A DNA stretch of 64,000 nt from Bacteroidota bacterium (GCA_022573715.1 JACZTL010000018.1:1-64000), one strand, 5' to 3'. Numbered from the stretch's first letter, positions 36,816 through 46,532 are shown. Notes: a model not told the origin generated them from the letters alone. Numbers and translations are program-made.

Positions 36816-38051
36816 TCATCTTTTTGCAAGCCAAACTTCAGGATTTTGATTTTTGCGTGATTTCCAAATTTCAAAATGTAAAACAAAACCGTCAATGCTT
36901 TCCCCCACTTTCCCGATTCCAAAATTATAATTTATATGATCACCCTCACTCACAAATATTTTGTCAAGGTGACTGTATACAGTTCTGTAATTATCTTTGT
37001 GAGAAACAATAACAATACTGCCATATCCCGGTATCCAATCAATGGCTGATACAACACCTTCTGCAACTGATTTTACATTTAAATCCGAGAAAACTTTTAT
37101 ATCTATACCATAGTTGACAGTTACAGTGTTCAATCTTTTATTTCGGTTTTTGCCAAATTTTTTAATTACTTTACCCTTTTTAACAGGCCATCTCATTCTA
37201 CCTTTTAATGATGCAAATGAAGAAAATCCTGTAGTAGATAGATCAACATTATAATCCCCGGGTTCATAATTAATATCATTTTTAGTATTTAATCTTGCAA
37301 GTCTTTCTTCTTCACCCCTTTTCCTTTCCTCTTCAATTAGCTTAGTTATTAATTTGCTTATCCTTTCTTTTGCAATCTTTTTAGCTGATATTTCTTTTTT
37401 TAATTCTGACTTGTTTATTCTAATTACTCTAAGAACTTTTTTACTTTCACGTATATTTTTTAATAAATCTTTCTCTTCTTTTTGTTTTTGCCTGACCAAT
37501 AATTGTTTCTCTCTTTTTTCTCCATCTAATTTTATTTTAAGATTTTGCAAAATTGCTTTGCTTGTTTTTAGTTTATCCAAATCCTTTTTTCTTCTTTTAC
37601 TAAATTCTTTTAAGTATTTATATCTTAAAAAAAGTCTTTGCAAAGAACTAAGATCAAAAAAAATACTCCACTCACTAGGTTGACCGTATTTATAAATTGA
37701 TACAACATATTTCGAATAATTTTTTCTCAGGCTTTTAATTTCTTTTTCTAACTTAGAAATATCATTTTTTGTCCGTTTAATTTGGTTTTCTTTTTCAGCT
37801 TCTTGTTTTTTTAAACTTCCAATAAGTTTATTAAGCAGGTAATTTTGTTTGTTAAAATTCAGAAAGGAAGAGTAGGATTTTTTTTCTTTTTTAGATTTTT
37901 GTTTGTATTGATTTTCGAGTAATCTAATTTCTTTCTTTATATCGAAAAGTTCCTCCTTTTTTTGTTCTATTTTTTTTTGCTGGGATAATCCGACAAAAAA
38001 AATTGAGATAAGGAAATAAAAAAGAAAACTATATTTTATGTTTTTTACCAT
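36816..38051 (-). CDS. Murein hydrolase activator of EnvC type
   Basis: A 411-residue exported protein. The signal peptide ends near residue 23. Long coiled coils (about 24-125 and 145-255, nearly all Lys, Glu and Leu) lead to a LytM/M23-type domain (about 290-405). The zinc site is degenerate: the usual HxGxD reads NYGIDIK, with the histidine lost, although VYSHLD and LHFEIW remain. This is the state expected of EnvC-like proteins, which activate amidases at the division site without cutting peptidoglycan. It overlaps the DUF4292 gene by 7 nt. Confidence 0.85.
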   Translation of the reverse strand: MVKNIKYSFLFYFLISIFFVGLSQQKKIEQKKEELFDIKKEIRLLENQYKQKSKKEKKSYSSFLNFNKQNYLLNKLIGSLKKQEAEKENQIKRTKNDISKLEKEIKSLRKNYSKYVVSIYKYGQPSEWSIFFDLSSLQRLFLRYKYLKEFSKRRKKDLDKLKTSKAILQNLKIKLDGEKREKQLLVRQKQKEEKDLLKNIRESKKVLRVIRINKSELKKEISAKKIAKERISKLITKLIEEERKRGEEERLARLNTKNDINYEPGDYNVDLSTTGFSSFASLKGRMRWPVKKGKVIKKFGKNRNKRLNTVTVNYGIDIKVFSDLNVKSVAEGVVSAIDWIPGYGSIVIVSHKDNYRTVYSHLDKIFVSEGDHINYNFGIGKVGESIDGFVLHFEIWKSRKNQNPEVWLAKR

Positions 38052-38833
38052 CTGAGGATTTTAACATCTTCCGGTATGTAAAAACTTATTGAAATATCTT
38101 TTGAGTTAGTTACTATTTTTTTATAATGAATTTTTACTTGTTGATTTTCTCTTCTGTTTTGCACATCAATTTCAAACGGAACAGCAACATTCTCTATCAT
38201 CTTAAACTTAGAATATTGACCTGTTAAAATTACATTACCCGTTCTTTCTATTAATTTATAATCAACAATACCAAGTTTATTCATATCAATTGTATAATTA
38301 GAAATAAGATTTTGTGAAGAATCAGCATATGTTAATTTATACACATCTTCAATAACCGTATAAGTGCTTGGTTCTTTATATAAATGTTTTGTAAGATTCA
38401 CAGAACCTATAAATGCATCCATAAGATCTGAAAAAGGTAAATTTATTCTGAAAATATCCTTTAAAACACGTTCATTTGTTTCACCTATAAATAAAGTGTT
38501 ATGCAGAACATCATAAAATTTAAAATCATCTTTTGTCACTAAGATTTGAGCAAGTTCAATGCCGAAAGGTCCCATAATCAATAACGAGATTGAATCCGGT
38601 TTGATTAAAGTAACTTTAAAAAAAGCGCTTGTGTTTAATTGATTTGAATTTACTATTAATGTACCGGAGCCTTCAAAAGTTAATATCTTTCTTCTGTTTG
38701 CTTCAAGTTTTTTTATTAATCTTTCGGCTGAAAGGGATGCTTTTTCTCGAACTATATTTGTGGGTGCACATCCCGATGCGCTAAGAAATAAAATAATAAT
38801 AAATGTTAATAATAATGCGTTAAGTTTTTTCAA
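38045..38833 (-). CDS. DUF4292 lipoprotein
   Basis: 262 residues with a clear lipoprotein signal (FLSASGC, Cys22). The mature domain (LSAERLIKKLEANRRKI, GPFGIELAQILVTKDDFKFYD, and a late IHYKKIVTNSKDISISFYIP) matches DUF4292, a LolB-like fold common in Bacteroidetes. A role in lipid or lipoprotein handling at the outer membrane is inferred from the fold only. It overlaps both neighbours (4 nt with the TPR gene, 7 nt with the EnvC-like gene), so the three form one operon. Confidence 0.8.
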   Translation of the reverse strand: MKKLNALLLTFIIILFLSASGCAPTNIVREKASLSAERLIKKLEANRRKILTFEGSGTLIVNSNQLNTSAFFKVTLIKPDSISLLIMGPFGIELAQILVTKDDFKFYDVLHNTLFIGETNERVLKDIFRINLPFSDLMDAFIGSVNLTKHLYKEPSTYTVIEDVYKLTYADSSQNLISNYTIDMNKLGIVDYKLIERTGNVILTGQYSKFKMIENVAVPFEIDVQNRRENQQVKIHYKKIVTNSKDISISFYIPEDVKILRW

Positions 38834-40662
38834 ATTTCACCTTTTTCAATTTTCTTTTTTAGTTTTTCGTTTTTAGGATCAAGCTTTAAAGCTTTTTTCC
38901 ATAATTTATTTGATCTTTTTTTGTTGTTTAAATAATATTCAATATCACCCATATGATCGAGCATAGTCGCACTTTCGCCACCTTCTTTTATAGCCTGTTT
39001 AATATATTTTTTTGCAAGATTGTATTTTTTCAATTTGAAATATACCCAACCGATTGTATCTAAATAAGAAGAATTTAATGAATCAGCAGCAAGAGCAATT
39101 TTTACCATTTTTAATGCTCTGTTTAATTGTATTCCCCTTTCGGAAAAAGAATAAGCATAATTATTATTCACGATGTCATTTGTAGAATCAATTTTTAATG
39201 CATTTTCATAAATGCTGTCGCTTAAAAACATCTTATTCTGTTCATTATAAATTAGTCCTAAGGTTCCGAGTAAATTAACATCATCGGGAACAATAAGAAG
39301 AGCTCTTTTTAAGTAGTAAATTGCTTTATCATTTTCACCGAGTAATCTTAATGTAAAAGCATATCCGGAAAGCGCATTTATGTTCCTTGGTTTTAATTGT
39401 ACCGACTTATCTAAAAAGGTTTTGGCTTCTTCATTTTTGTTTGTCTGTGCTAATGACAACCCCATTATTAAGTTGATAGCAAAATTTTCCGGAAACTGTT
39501 TAACTGCTTGTTTCATTAACTTTATGGCTTCATTATATTTTCTGTTATCAAAGTATAATCCTCCTAATCTTATCCACCCCTCCGTGTTCCACTTGGCAAG
39601 TTTTGTGACTTGCTTAAATTCTTTCTCCGCAAGTGAATCACGATGCAAGGACACATCAATCGCTCCTTTGTACAATTTTACCTGCCAGTCAAGAGTATCT
39701 TTATCAATAATAGAAAATAACTTATATGCAAAAGGCATTAATGTACTGTCTTTTAATGCTTTTTTAAAATATGTACTTGCAGTATTTATCTTGCTTTCAA
39801 GAGACATAGAGGGCTGGCTTAAAATAAACTCAAACTCTTTTGAAGCTTTTTTCCATTTATTATCCTCTATAAAGATTTGTGCCTTCATTTGATGTGCTTC
39901 AATATCATCAGGAATAAGTTCAAGTACTGAATTTATAGTTTTTATTGCATCATTATAATTTTTTTGCCTAATAAATAATTGCACCAATAACTTCTGTATT
40001 CGTGCATTGTTCGGGTCTACATTAAGAAGTTGATATAAAGTTTTAGCTGCCTCATCATAATTACCGAGTTTTTCATTTAATTCAGCAACACGAACAAGTA
40101 CATTCCAGTCTTCCCCAATTTTATTTGTTAATTTATTGTATATTTTTATTGCCTTTGAGGGTTGTGAATTTTCATATAGTTTAGCGAGTTTATAATAGTA
40201 ATTCAGCTTTGTGGAATCGATAGCAATCATCTCATTTAGAACTGTTGTTGCTGAATCAAACTGGCTTGCTGATGAATATATGCTTGATAGAAGGTCTTTA
40301 TATTCCAAATTTTTAGGTTCTAACTTAATAGCTTTTTTTAATGTATGTATTGCAGGCGGAATTTTATTTAAACGGTAATAATCTTTTGAAATAGCGTAAT
40401 AAATCCCACCTTTTTCTTTGGCTATCTGTACCGCTAAAATATAATATTGAATTGCTTTGTCATATTCCATTTTAGCATCAGCAGTGGCTCCATCTATAAA
40501 ATATTCCAAAGATTTCTTTACATCTATTTTAATCTTTTGAGTTTTATTCTCTTTTGTATTTTTATTGTTATCTCTAGGCTCTTGATGTAATAAATTTGAG
40601 CTTGAACAATTGATTGAAATAAAAGCTAGTAATACTAAAAATAGATATTTTAACATTTGCAT
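38830..40662 (-). CDS. Large TPR-repeat lipoprotein
   Basis: 610 residues. A signal peptide with a possible lipidation cysteine at residue 19 (FISINC, not a perfect lipobox) is followed by about 15 TPR units from residue 55 to 600 (AIKLEPKNLEYKDLLSSIYS, LLIVPDDVNLLGTLGLIYNE and similar). It is first in a three-gene operon with the DUF4292 and EnvC-like genes, an arrangement common in this group, and probably scaffolds an envelope complex. No enzymatic domain is seen. Confidence 0.8.
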   Translation of the reverse strand: MQMLKYLFLVLLAFISINCSSSNLLHQEPRDNNKNTKENKTQKIKIDVKKSLEYFIDGATADAKMEYDKAIQYYILAVQIAKEKGGIYYAISKDYYRLNKIPPAIHTLKKAIKLEPKNLEYKDLLSSIYSSASQFDSATTVLNEMIAIDSTKLNYYYKLAKLYENSQPSKAIKIYNKLTNKIGEDWNVLVRVAELNEKLGNYDEAAKTLYQLLNVDPNNARIQKLLVQLFIRQKNYNDAIKTINSVLELIPDDIEAHQMKAQIFIEDNKWKKASKEFEFILSQPSMSLESKINTASTYFKKALKDSTLMPFAYKLFSIIDKDTLDWQVKLYKGAIDVSLHRDSLAEKEFKQVTKLAKWNTEGWIRLGGLYFDNRKYNEAIKLMKQAVKQFPENFAINLIMGLSLAQTNKNEEAKTFLDKSVQLKPRNINALSGYAFTLRLLGENDKAIYYLKRALLIVPDDVNLLGTLGLIYNEQNKMFLSDSIYENALKIDSTNDIVNNNYAYSFSERGIQLNRALKMVKIALAADSLNSSYLDTIGWVYFKLKKYNLAKKYIKQAIKEGGESATMLDHMGDIEYYLNNKKRSNKLWKKALKLDPKNEKLKKKIEKGEI

Positions 40663-40777
40663 AATTTTTGTTCAAAAATATATTATTAAAGCCCTGTAAT
40701 AACAAGATTATTCTTAACTTAAATTTATTAAAATAATTTATTATAGTTACTCAATTGATAATTAGTTTCCAGATATT

Positions 40778-41146
40778 ATGAAAATAGAATACTTTATTCT
40801 TGTTACATTGTTTATATTTATCTTAGTCTATATAATACATCAATATATTTACAGCATTTACGAAGTAAAAGTTGTTGCTAAACCTGACACAATCCCTCCC
40901 GATAACAAATCAAAAACAATAATAAGTGTAATACCCATAAACTCATTAGGTAAGAAGGTACCTTTTCGTTCAGTCCCAGTAAATTTTAATATTATTGAAG
41001 GTGAAAATTTAATATTAACTGAATATAAAAATAGCAAAAAAGGGATTGTGGTTTTAAGAGTTAAAAATAAACCTGGGTTAGTGAAAATTGAAATAATTTC
41101 TAATTATTCTTTATTTCCAAATATAATTGAAATTAATGTAAACTAG
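40778..41146 (+). CDS. Membrane-anchored Ig-like (invasin-type) domain protein
   Basis: 122 residues: one N-terminal membrane helix (about 5-28) and then a single beta domain. DTIPPDNKSKTIISVIPIN, VPVNFNIIEGENL and GIVVLRVKN follow the strand order of a bacterial Ig-like/invasin domain. Function unknown. It is a small gene, divergent from the TPR lipoprotein gene and 102 bp before the YjbH-like gene. Confidence 0.6.
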   Translation: MKIEYFILVTLFIFILVYIIHQYIYSIYEVKVVAKPDTIPPDNKSKTIISVIPINSLGKKVPFRSVPVNFNIIEGENLILTEYKNSKKGIVVLRVKNKPGLVKIEIISNYSLFPNIIEINVN

Positions 41147-41248
41147 ATTAATTGAATTTATAAAAAACATTTTCATAAGTTATCTTATTTTGTTTATTTT
41201 TAGTAACTGTTATTTTTAGCAATTGCAATGCTAAAGGAATAAATCATC

Positions 41249-42025
41249 ATGAAAAAAATCAAATTTGTAATTCTTATTTCCTTAATATTTACAACTATAC
41301 ATTATTGTCAGGGTTCTGCAGGGGTTGATGCTAAATTTGAATATCGCTCACTAATTGATATGCCTACTGCTGGGATTTTGGAAAAAGGGTTTGTCGGTAT
41401 AACAACTGATTTAATGCCTAATGGTGTGATGATTGAGAAACTTGAAGTTGGAGTATATGATAACATTAGTTTTGGAATTTCCTACGGTGGTTCAAATATT
41501 ATCGGTACCGGCAAAATAAATTGGTACAACTACCCGGGAATAAATTTTAGAGCAAGAATAATTAATGAATCCAATACATTTCCTGCAATATCTGTAGGGT
41601 TTGATTCACAGGGGAAAGGCATATATTCTAATCTAAGCAGCCGCTTTGAAATAAAATCACCAGGATTTTATGCTGCAGTTAGTAAGAACTTTTCTTTCAT
41701 TGGTTTTTTAAGTTTGCACGGCACAGTTAATTATTCATTAGAAACAAAAGACGGTGATAATTTTACAAATATTTTTTTAGGTTTTGAAAAAACTATCGGT
41801 GCCAAACTTTCTTTAATCGGCGAATATAACTTTGCTCTTAATGACAACAGTATTGCTTCTGATTTTGGCAACGGTAAAGGTTATTTGAATATAGGACTTA
41901 AATTTGGAATAGATAAAGGACTTACTTTTGAATTTGATTTAAGAGACTTGCTTAATAATAAAAAATTAAATCCCAGTCCGGCTGACAGAGCAATTAAAAT
42001 AGAATATATAAAAAGTATCTTTTAA
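41249..42025 (+). CDS. YjbH-like outer-membrane protein
   Basis: 258 residues with a signal peptide (about 1-22). The start of the mature chain, LIDMPTAGILEKGFVGI, resembles the TPTA-x-x-L-x-x-G motif of YjbH-type outer-membrane proteins. The remainder is a run of Gly- and aromatic-rich strands ending IKIEYIKSIF. The family is linked to polysaccharide export, but this copy is short, so the assignment is tentative. AAAGGAATAAATCATC precedes the ATG. Confidence 0.5.
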   Translation: MKKIKFVILISLIFTTIHYCQGSAGVDAKFEYRSLIDMPTAGILEKGFVGITTDLMPNGVMIEKLEVGVYDNISFGISYGGSNIIGTGKINWYNYPGINFRARIINESNTFPAISVGFDSQGKGIYSNLSSRFEIKSPGFYAAVSKNFSFIGFLSLHGTVNYSLETKDGDNFTNIFLGFEKTIGAKLSLIGEYNFALNDNSIASDFGNGKGYLNIGLKFGIDKGLTFEFDLRDLLNNKKLNPSPADRAIKIEYIKSIF

Positions 42026-42206
42026 ATAATTTATACTTCTAACCTAAAATTTTATACAATTTTTTAATTCATTGTAGATAAATAGCTACGATTTGTATAT
42101 TAAATTGTACACATTTCATTTGTAAACAGCTTAATTATAGTGTTTTCTTATTTATTTTTAGGCAAGATTATTGTATATAATATAACAAGTCAAAGGAGAT
42201 GCCATA

Positions 42207-43265
42207 ATGAAAAACTTAAAAAAATTTGTGCCGATTTTAATTTTAACACTAACCTTTTTTATTTCAGGTTGTTATACACAATTAGCTGTTAGGGATGGAG
42301 CGTCAGATGACCAGGATATAGTGAGAAATGATGAACCTACAAACGATGACCAATATTATAATGATATTGACGATACCCTAATTACTGACGACAATTATTA
42401 CAACGATAATGATGATCCCCGGTATAATTTCAGTTTAAGTTTAGGATATAACTATCCAAGATTTAGCAATTTTTATTATAGAACTTATCCTTACTTTACA
42501 TTTAGCACATATTATGGATATTATGATCCTTATTATTGCTGGGATCCTTATTCTGTATTCTGCTATCCTAACAATTATTACTATTATCCTAGTTCTTACT
42601 TTGGTTATTACTCTCCTTACTATTACGGCTATTATGGATATAACAACTACGGATCTTATAATGGTAATTATAAATACCGCTATAGAACTAACACTGGATA
42701 CAAATTAAGAAACCATTCAGGTTTACGAGGAAAGACTTACACTAGCAAAACAAGAACCCGTACAAGAATTTCAACTACAAATACGGGAGAATACCGTAAC
42801 AGAACACATGTAAAATCTACAGGTAAGAGATTTATTCAAAGAACAAAAACCATTAATAGAAACACCGGCAGAAGCGGAGTTCGAAAATCGAGGACGAGAG
42901 ATAAAAGCAGAATTGGTATAATTAAATCTCCGAAGATACGAAGCAAAAGCTCTACAAGAGAAAGCAGGAAATTTAAAACTTCGGAAAACCGAAGTCCAAG
43001 GAAAAAATACACAACACCATCACGGAAAACAAAAAGAACTTACACAAGGAAAGCACCTAAAAGAACTTACAGAAGTACGGTACGATCAAAGAAACCGACA
43101 AGGAAAACTTATAATAATATACCTACTCGTGAAAAGAACAGGACATATACAAGAAGTAAACCATCGAGAAAGTCTTACAGATCATATTCACCTGCTCCGA
43201 GTAAAACATACACGAGACGTAGTCCTTCAAAAACAAGTAGAACTACAAGACATAGAGGAAGATAA
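42207..43265 (+). CDS. Lipoprotein with Tyr/Asn-rich region and strongly basic Arg/Lys/Ser/Thr tail
   Basis: 352 residues. The lipoprotein signal is FFISGC (Cys22). An acidic stretch (about 30-75) is followed by a Tyr-, Asn- and Gly-rich region (about 75-165), and the rest is a repetitive tail of Arg, Lys, Ser, Thr and Tyr with hardly any acidic residues (SKTRTRTRIS, KSSTRESRKFK and similar). I do not recognise the family. The tail would bind anionic polymers such as DNA, LPS or capsule; that is inference from charge. Ribosome binding site AAAGGAG. The next gene starts 3 bp after its stop. Confidence 0.65.
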   Translation: MKNLKKFVPILILTLTFFISGCYTQLAVRDGASDDQDIVRNDEPTNDDQYYNDIDDTLITDDNYYNDNDDPRYNFSLSLGYNYPRFSNFYYRTYPYFTFSTYYGYYDPYYCWDPYSVFCYPNNYYYYPSSYFGYYSPYYYGYYGYNNYGSYNGNYKYRYRTNTGYKLRNHSGLRGKTYTSKTRTRTRISTTNTGEYRNRTHVKSTGKRFIQRTKTINRNTGRSGVRKSRTRDKSRIGIIKSPKIRSKSSTRESRKFKTSENRSPRKKYTTPSRKTKRTYTRKAPKRTYRSTVRSKKPTRKTYNNIPTREKNRTYTRSKPSRKSYRSYSPAPSKTYTRRSPSKTSRTTRHRGR

Positions 43266-43268
43266 ATT

Positions 43269-44699
43269 TTGATTAAATTTTCAAAAATATTTTTGTTCTC
43301 TTTATTTATAACTTTTTTGTATACAAATAATTCTTTTACTCAAGGTATTCCGGATGTACTTAGATTGGGAGAACCGGGAATAGGTTTAGGGGCAAGGGCT
43401 TTGGGAATGGGAAATAGCTACATCGGATTAAGTGATGATGCATCAGCAATGTTTTTTAATCCGGCAGGTTTAGCACTGATAAAAGAAATTGAAGTATCCG
43501 GTGGAATAAATTATGACAGAGTAAAAAATAACACAACATTTTTTAACTCAAAAACAAATGTAAGGAATAATTCAACAAAATTTAACAGGTTCAGCATAGT
43601 GTTACCTTATCCCACTTACAAAGGGAGTTTGGTTTTTGGCGCAGCTTTTCAATCTGTAAAAAATTTCAATTCTTCAATTAGTTTTGATGGGTTTAATAAC
43701 AGCTCCAATTCTATGATACAGGATTTATTGGATACAGATGTTCCTTTTGACCTCTTTCTTACCGATACAGCAAATAATACACCTATCAACGGAAAATTAA
43801 ACCAAAGCGGGAATATTCTGTCAAAAGGTTCCATAAATAATTGGGCGTTTTCAGGAGCTGTTGAAATATCAAAAAATTTGTTTGTGGGATTAACTGTAAA
43901 CGGTATATCCGGTTCGTTTAATTCTAACAATGACTATTTTGAAGATGATGCAAAAAATCTATACCAGGGTGAAACGGCAGTTGGAGAGCCATTTACGGCA
44001 GATTTTAAAACATTCCATCTAAATAGAATATTAAATTGGGACCTAAAGGGCTGGTTTGCTAAAGCCGGTTTACTTTATCAAATAAATAAACATGCAAGAT
44101 TCGGCGCAACAGTTCAGTTCCCACAATATTATACAATTGAAGAACAATTTTTAGTCTCGGGGTACAGTGAATTTGGAACAGGCAATTTTGTAGACTTAGA
44201 CACTGATAAATACAGCGACAATGTTAGATATGATATTGTAACACCATTTAAATTCTCAGCCGGATTCTCTTTTAACATTAGTGGTTTACTTCTTAATGCA
44301 GAAGGTTCTTATACTGATTACACACAGCTAAGTATCGAAAATCCAAAAGGACTCAGCAGTCAGTATGTTGGTGGTGTAAATAAAGATATAATCAATTCTC
44401 TCGATCAAGTATTCTCTTATAATTTAGGCGCTGAGTATACTATTCCAGTAGCGGGATTAAGAATAAGAGGTGGTTATTTTGTTCAACCTTCAGCTTATAA
44501 AAATGATCCGACTCAATTCGACAAAAAATATGTTACAGCAGGTATAGGTTTCTTACTTGCTCAAAATGTAGGGATAGATATCGGATATGCTCATGGGTGG
44601 TGGAAAAACATAGGTGATAATTATGGAGTAAATGTATCCCGTACATTCCAAAACATTACTTCCGACAGAATATTGGTGGATTTGACATACCGTTTGTAA
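43269..44699 (+). CDS. PorV/FadL-type outer-membrane protein
   Basis: 476 residues from a TTG start at 43269, supported by GAGGAAG 9 nt upstream and by the signal peptide that begins there. The mature N-terminus LGARALGMGNSYIGLSDDASAMFFNPAGLA is the PorV/PorQ and OmpP1/FadL signature (the segment spans about residues 33-62), followed by barrel strands to a final ILVDLTYRL. PorV is the T9SS outer-membrane shuttle, while FadL relatives import hydrophobic molecules; the sequence alone does not decide. It is probably co-transcribed with the basic lipoprotein gene before it. Confidence 0.75.
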   Translation: MIKFSKIFLFSLFITFLYTNNSFTQGIPDVLRLGEPGIGLGARALGMGNSYIGLSDDASAMFFNPAGLALIKEIEVSGGINYDRVKNNTTFFNSKTNVRNNSTKFNRFSIVLPYPTYKGSLVFGAAFQSVKNFNSSISFDGFNNSSNSMIQDLLDTDVPFDLFLTDTANNTPINGKLNQSGNILSKGSINNWAFSGAVEISKNLFVGLTVNGISGSFNSNNDYFEDDAKNLYQGETAVGEPFTADFKTFHLNRILNWDLKGWFAKAGLLYQINKHARFGATVQFPQYYTIEEQFLVSGYSEFGTGNFVDLDTDKYSDNVRYDIVTPFKFSAGFSFNISGLLLNAEGSYTDYTQLSIENPKGLSSQYVGGVNKDIINSLDQVFSYNLGAEYTIPVAGLRIRGGYFVQPSAYKNDPTQFDKKYVTAGIGFLLAQNVGIDIGYAHGWWKNIGDNYGVNVSRTFQNITSDRILVDLTYRL

Positions 44700-44728
44700 A
44701 ACTTCTTTGAAAATTCTAATAATAATTT

Positions 44729-44774
44729 AAACCCGAATTTTTGCCCACAACCCCGAAGGGGAGAAATTGGGTTT
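44729..44774. repeat. Hairpin repeat unit, copy 1 (probable terminator)
   Basis: AAACCCGAATTT pairs with AAATTGGGTTT with one bulge, and CCCCGAAGGGG (44751-44761) forms an inner hairpin. A T-run follows on the plus strand, so it can terminate transcription of the PorV/FadL-like gene ending at 44699. A second copy is at 44987-45035. Confidence 0.6.
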
Positions 44775-44788
44775 TTAAATTTTAAAAC

Positions 44789-44857
44789 TATTCCCGTTAG
44801 GGAATAAACATTTGTAACAAAGCTATCAACGACTAAAACACAACCCCGTAGGGGTTG
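44789..44857. repeat. Two short REP-like hairpins
   Basis: TATTCCC-GTTA-GGGAATA (44789-44806) and CAACCCC-GTA-GGGGTTG (44841-44857) are perfect 7-bp stems with tiny loops, about 35 bp apart. Hairpins of this CCCC-GTA-GGGG type are widespread dispersed repeats in Bacteroidetes-related genomes. Confidence 0.6.
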
Positions 44858-44873
44858 AATATTTTTCTTAAGC

Positions 44874-44955
44874 AACCTCCGATGTTACTTCATTTAAGTT
44901 AGAAAAATATTTATATAATCGTTCCTTAATTGGGAAAACATCGGAGGTTTTTCCC
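44874..44955 (+). promoter_or_regulatory. Overlapping alternative hairpins in the men leader
   Basis: AACCTCCGATGTT (44874-44886) is the exact reverse complement of AACATCGGAGGTT (44937-44949), a 13-bp stem across 50 nt. GGGAAAA (44932-44938) also pairs with TTTTCCC (44949-44955). The two folds share bases and exclude each other, as in attenuators. No known riboswitch was recognised, and it may instead be a small repeat element. Confidence 0.4.
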
Positions 44956-44986
44956 TAAGATGTGTTGTGTTACTTAATACCTGCTT

Positions 44987-45035
44987 AAACCCGGATTTTT
45001 GTTCCCAACATTAAAGAGCAGCAGAAATTGGGTTT
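44987..45035. repeat. Hairpin repeat unit, copy 2
   Basis: AAACCCGGATTT at the start and AAATTGGGTTT at the end repeat the unit at 44729-44774 with a different middle. It ends 81 bp before menF. Confidence 0.6.
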
Positions 45036-45116
45036 ATTATTTATCTTTAGCTTATTCCAAAATTGAAATCTTAAATACTAAAAGTTATATTTAGGTTTTA
45101 CAATTAAGTAATTTTG

Positions 45117-46532
45117 ATGAAAGAAATTATTACTGATTTTATTGAATCGTTCAAAAGATTTCACGCCGAAAAGATAAGTACATCTAAAGCTAAACTTAAC
45201 GAAAATACATTTGTAAGTTTTGCTTATCCTAACAAGAACATAGATTTTAACATAATTTTTGAAAAGATTAGATTATTTACTCCCTCTTTTATATTTGAAA
45301 AATCTGATGAAGCTTTTAAAATTTTAGCCTTTGATACTACCTATTCTTTTAATGACGGTATAAAAAATAATGCAACAAAAATATCTTCCTTTATAAACAA
45401 ACTCCGTAAAAATACAATAGAAAACTGGGGAAAAGAATTATCAAAAGATATTCCCCTTTTTGTTGGAGGGATGAAATTTTTAAATGATAATAATTCTGAA
45501 CTATGGAAAGATTTTAATGAATCTAACTGGTTTATACCAAAATATTTATTTATTAAAAAAGGAAACTTTTCAGGCTTAATATTCAATACATTTTATAATT
45601 CATTGAATGAAATCGATAAGACATTAATTCTAATCCAAAATGATTTAAATAATTTATTCAAAGAAACAAAGGTTGACTTATCAAATAACAGCATATTTGA
45701 AAATAAAATTAGCTCAAACGGTAAGGCAGAAAAACAAGTTTGGATAAATAAAGTTGAGAACATATTAAATTTGATACGCAAAAAAGAAATTGACAAAGTT
45801 GTTTTATCACGTAAAATTTCACTAAAACTTAGCCATAAACCAAATTGGAATGATATTCATAAAAAGTTGATTGCAAATTTCCCCTCCTGTCATTTTTTTA
45901 TATTTCATAAAAATAACTCTTTCTTTTTTGGGTCTACTCCGGAACGTCTTGCAAAATTTAGTAACGGTACAGTTGAAATTGATGCTTTAGCAGGTTCTGC
46001 ACCAAGAGGTATTAACGATAAAGAAGACCTATATTTTGAAAATAAATTATTAAACAGCCAAAAAGATATTAACGAACATAACTTTGTAATTGACCATATA
46101 GTACATTCAATCGAAAACTCTACGGAAAATATAACGATACAAAATAAATATGAGATACAAAAACTTAATAACATCCAACATTTACATAGCAGAATATCGG
46201 CAAAATTAAAAAAAGGTTTTACCCCTTTTGACATTTTAATGAAACTTTATCCCACCCCGGCAATCTGCGGTGTTTCAAAAGAAAAAGCCTTTTCAATTAT
46301 AAATGAATTTGAGGATTATGAAAGAGGAATGTATTCGGGTATTATTGGTTGGTTTAATTTTTATAACGAAGGCGAATTTACGGTAGCATTAAGATCTGCA
46401 ATTACAAATGAGAAAGAATTAACTGCATTTGCCGGCAGCGGAATAGTTGCAAGTTCCAATCCAAATACAGAATTTGAGGAAACAGAAATAAAACTTAAAG
46501 CAATCCTCAATTTATTTGATGAAAAAGATTAG
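45117..46532 (+). CDS. menF: Isochorismate synthase
   Basis: 471 residues from ATG 45117; the TTG just before it is ignored. MenF converts chorismate to isochorismate, the first step of menaquinone synthesis. The C-terminal chorismate-binding domain carries FFFGSTPERLAKFSNG, EIDALAGSAPRG and late SGIVASSNPNTEFEETEIK, all family landmarks. The N-terminal third is poorly conserved, as usual. It overlaps menD by 14 nt and starts the operon menF-D-H-B-A-C-E. Confidence 0.9.
   Translation: MKEIITDFIESFKRFHAEKISTSKAKLNENTFVSFAYPNKNIDFNIIFEKIRLFTPSFIFEKSDEAFKILAFDTTYSFNDGIKNNATKISSFINKLRKNTIENWGKELSKDIPLFVGGMKFLNDNNSELWKDFNESNWFIPKYLFIKKGNFSGLIFNTFYNSLNEIDKTLILIQNDLNNLFKETKVDLSNNSIFENKISSNGKAEKQVWINKVENILNLIRKKEIDKVVLSRKISLKLSHKPNWNDIHKKLIANFPSCHFFIFHKNNSFFFGSTPERLAKFSNGTVEIDALAGSAPRGINDKEDLYFENKLLNSQKDINEHNFVIDHIVHSIENSTENITIQNKYEIQKLNNIQHLHSRISAKLKKGFTPFDILMKLYPTPAICGVSKEKAFSIINEFEDYERGMYSGIIGWFNFYNEGEFTVALRSAITNEKELTAFAGSGIVASSNPNTEFEETEIKLKAILNLFDEKD

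Larger units (their letters stand above)
44700..45113. other. Hairpin-rich intergenic region before the men operon
   Basis: 414 bp without a gene but dense in inverted repeats: 44729-44774, 44789-44806, 44841-44857, 44874-44949, 44932-44955 and 44987-45035. The first and last are two copies of one hairpin-forming unit. The individual elements are listed separately. Confidence 0.7.

Noticed and set aside
39380-39892. 170-codon open frame opposite the TPR lipoprotein gene
   Set aside because: It is an antisense shadow of the TPR repeats, without start signals.
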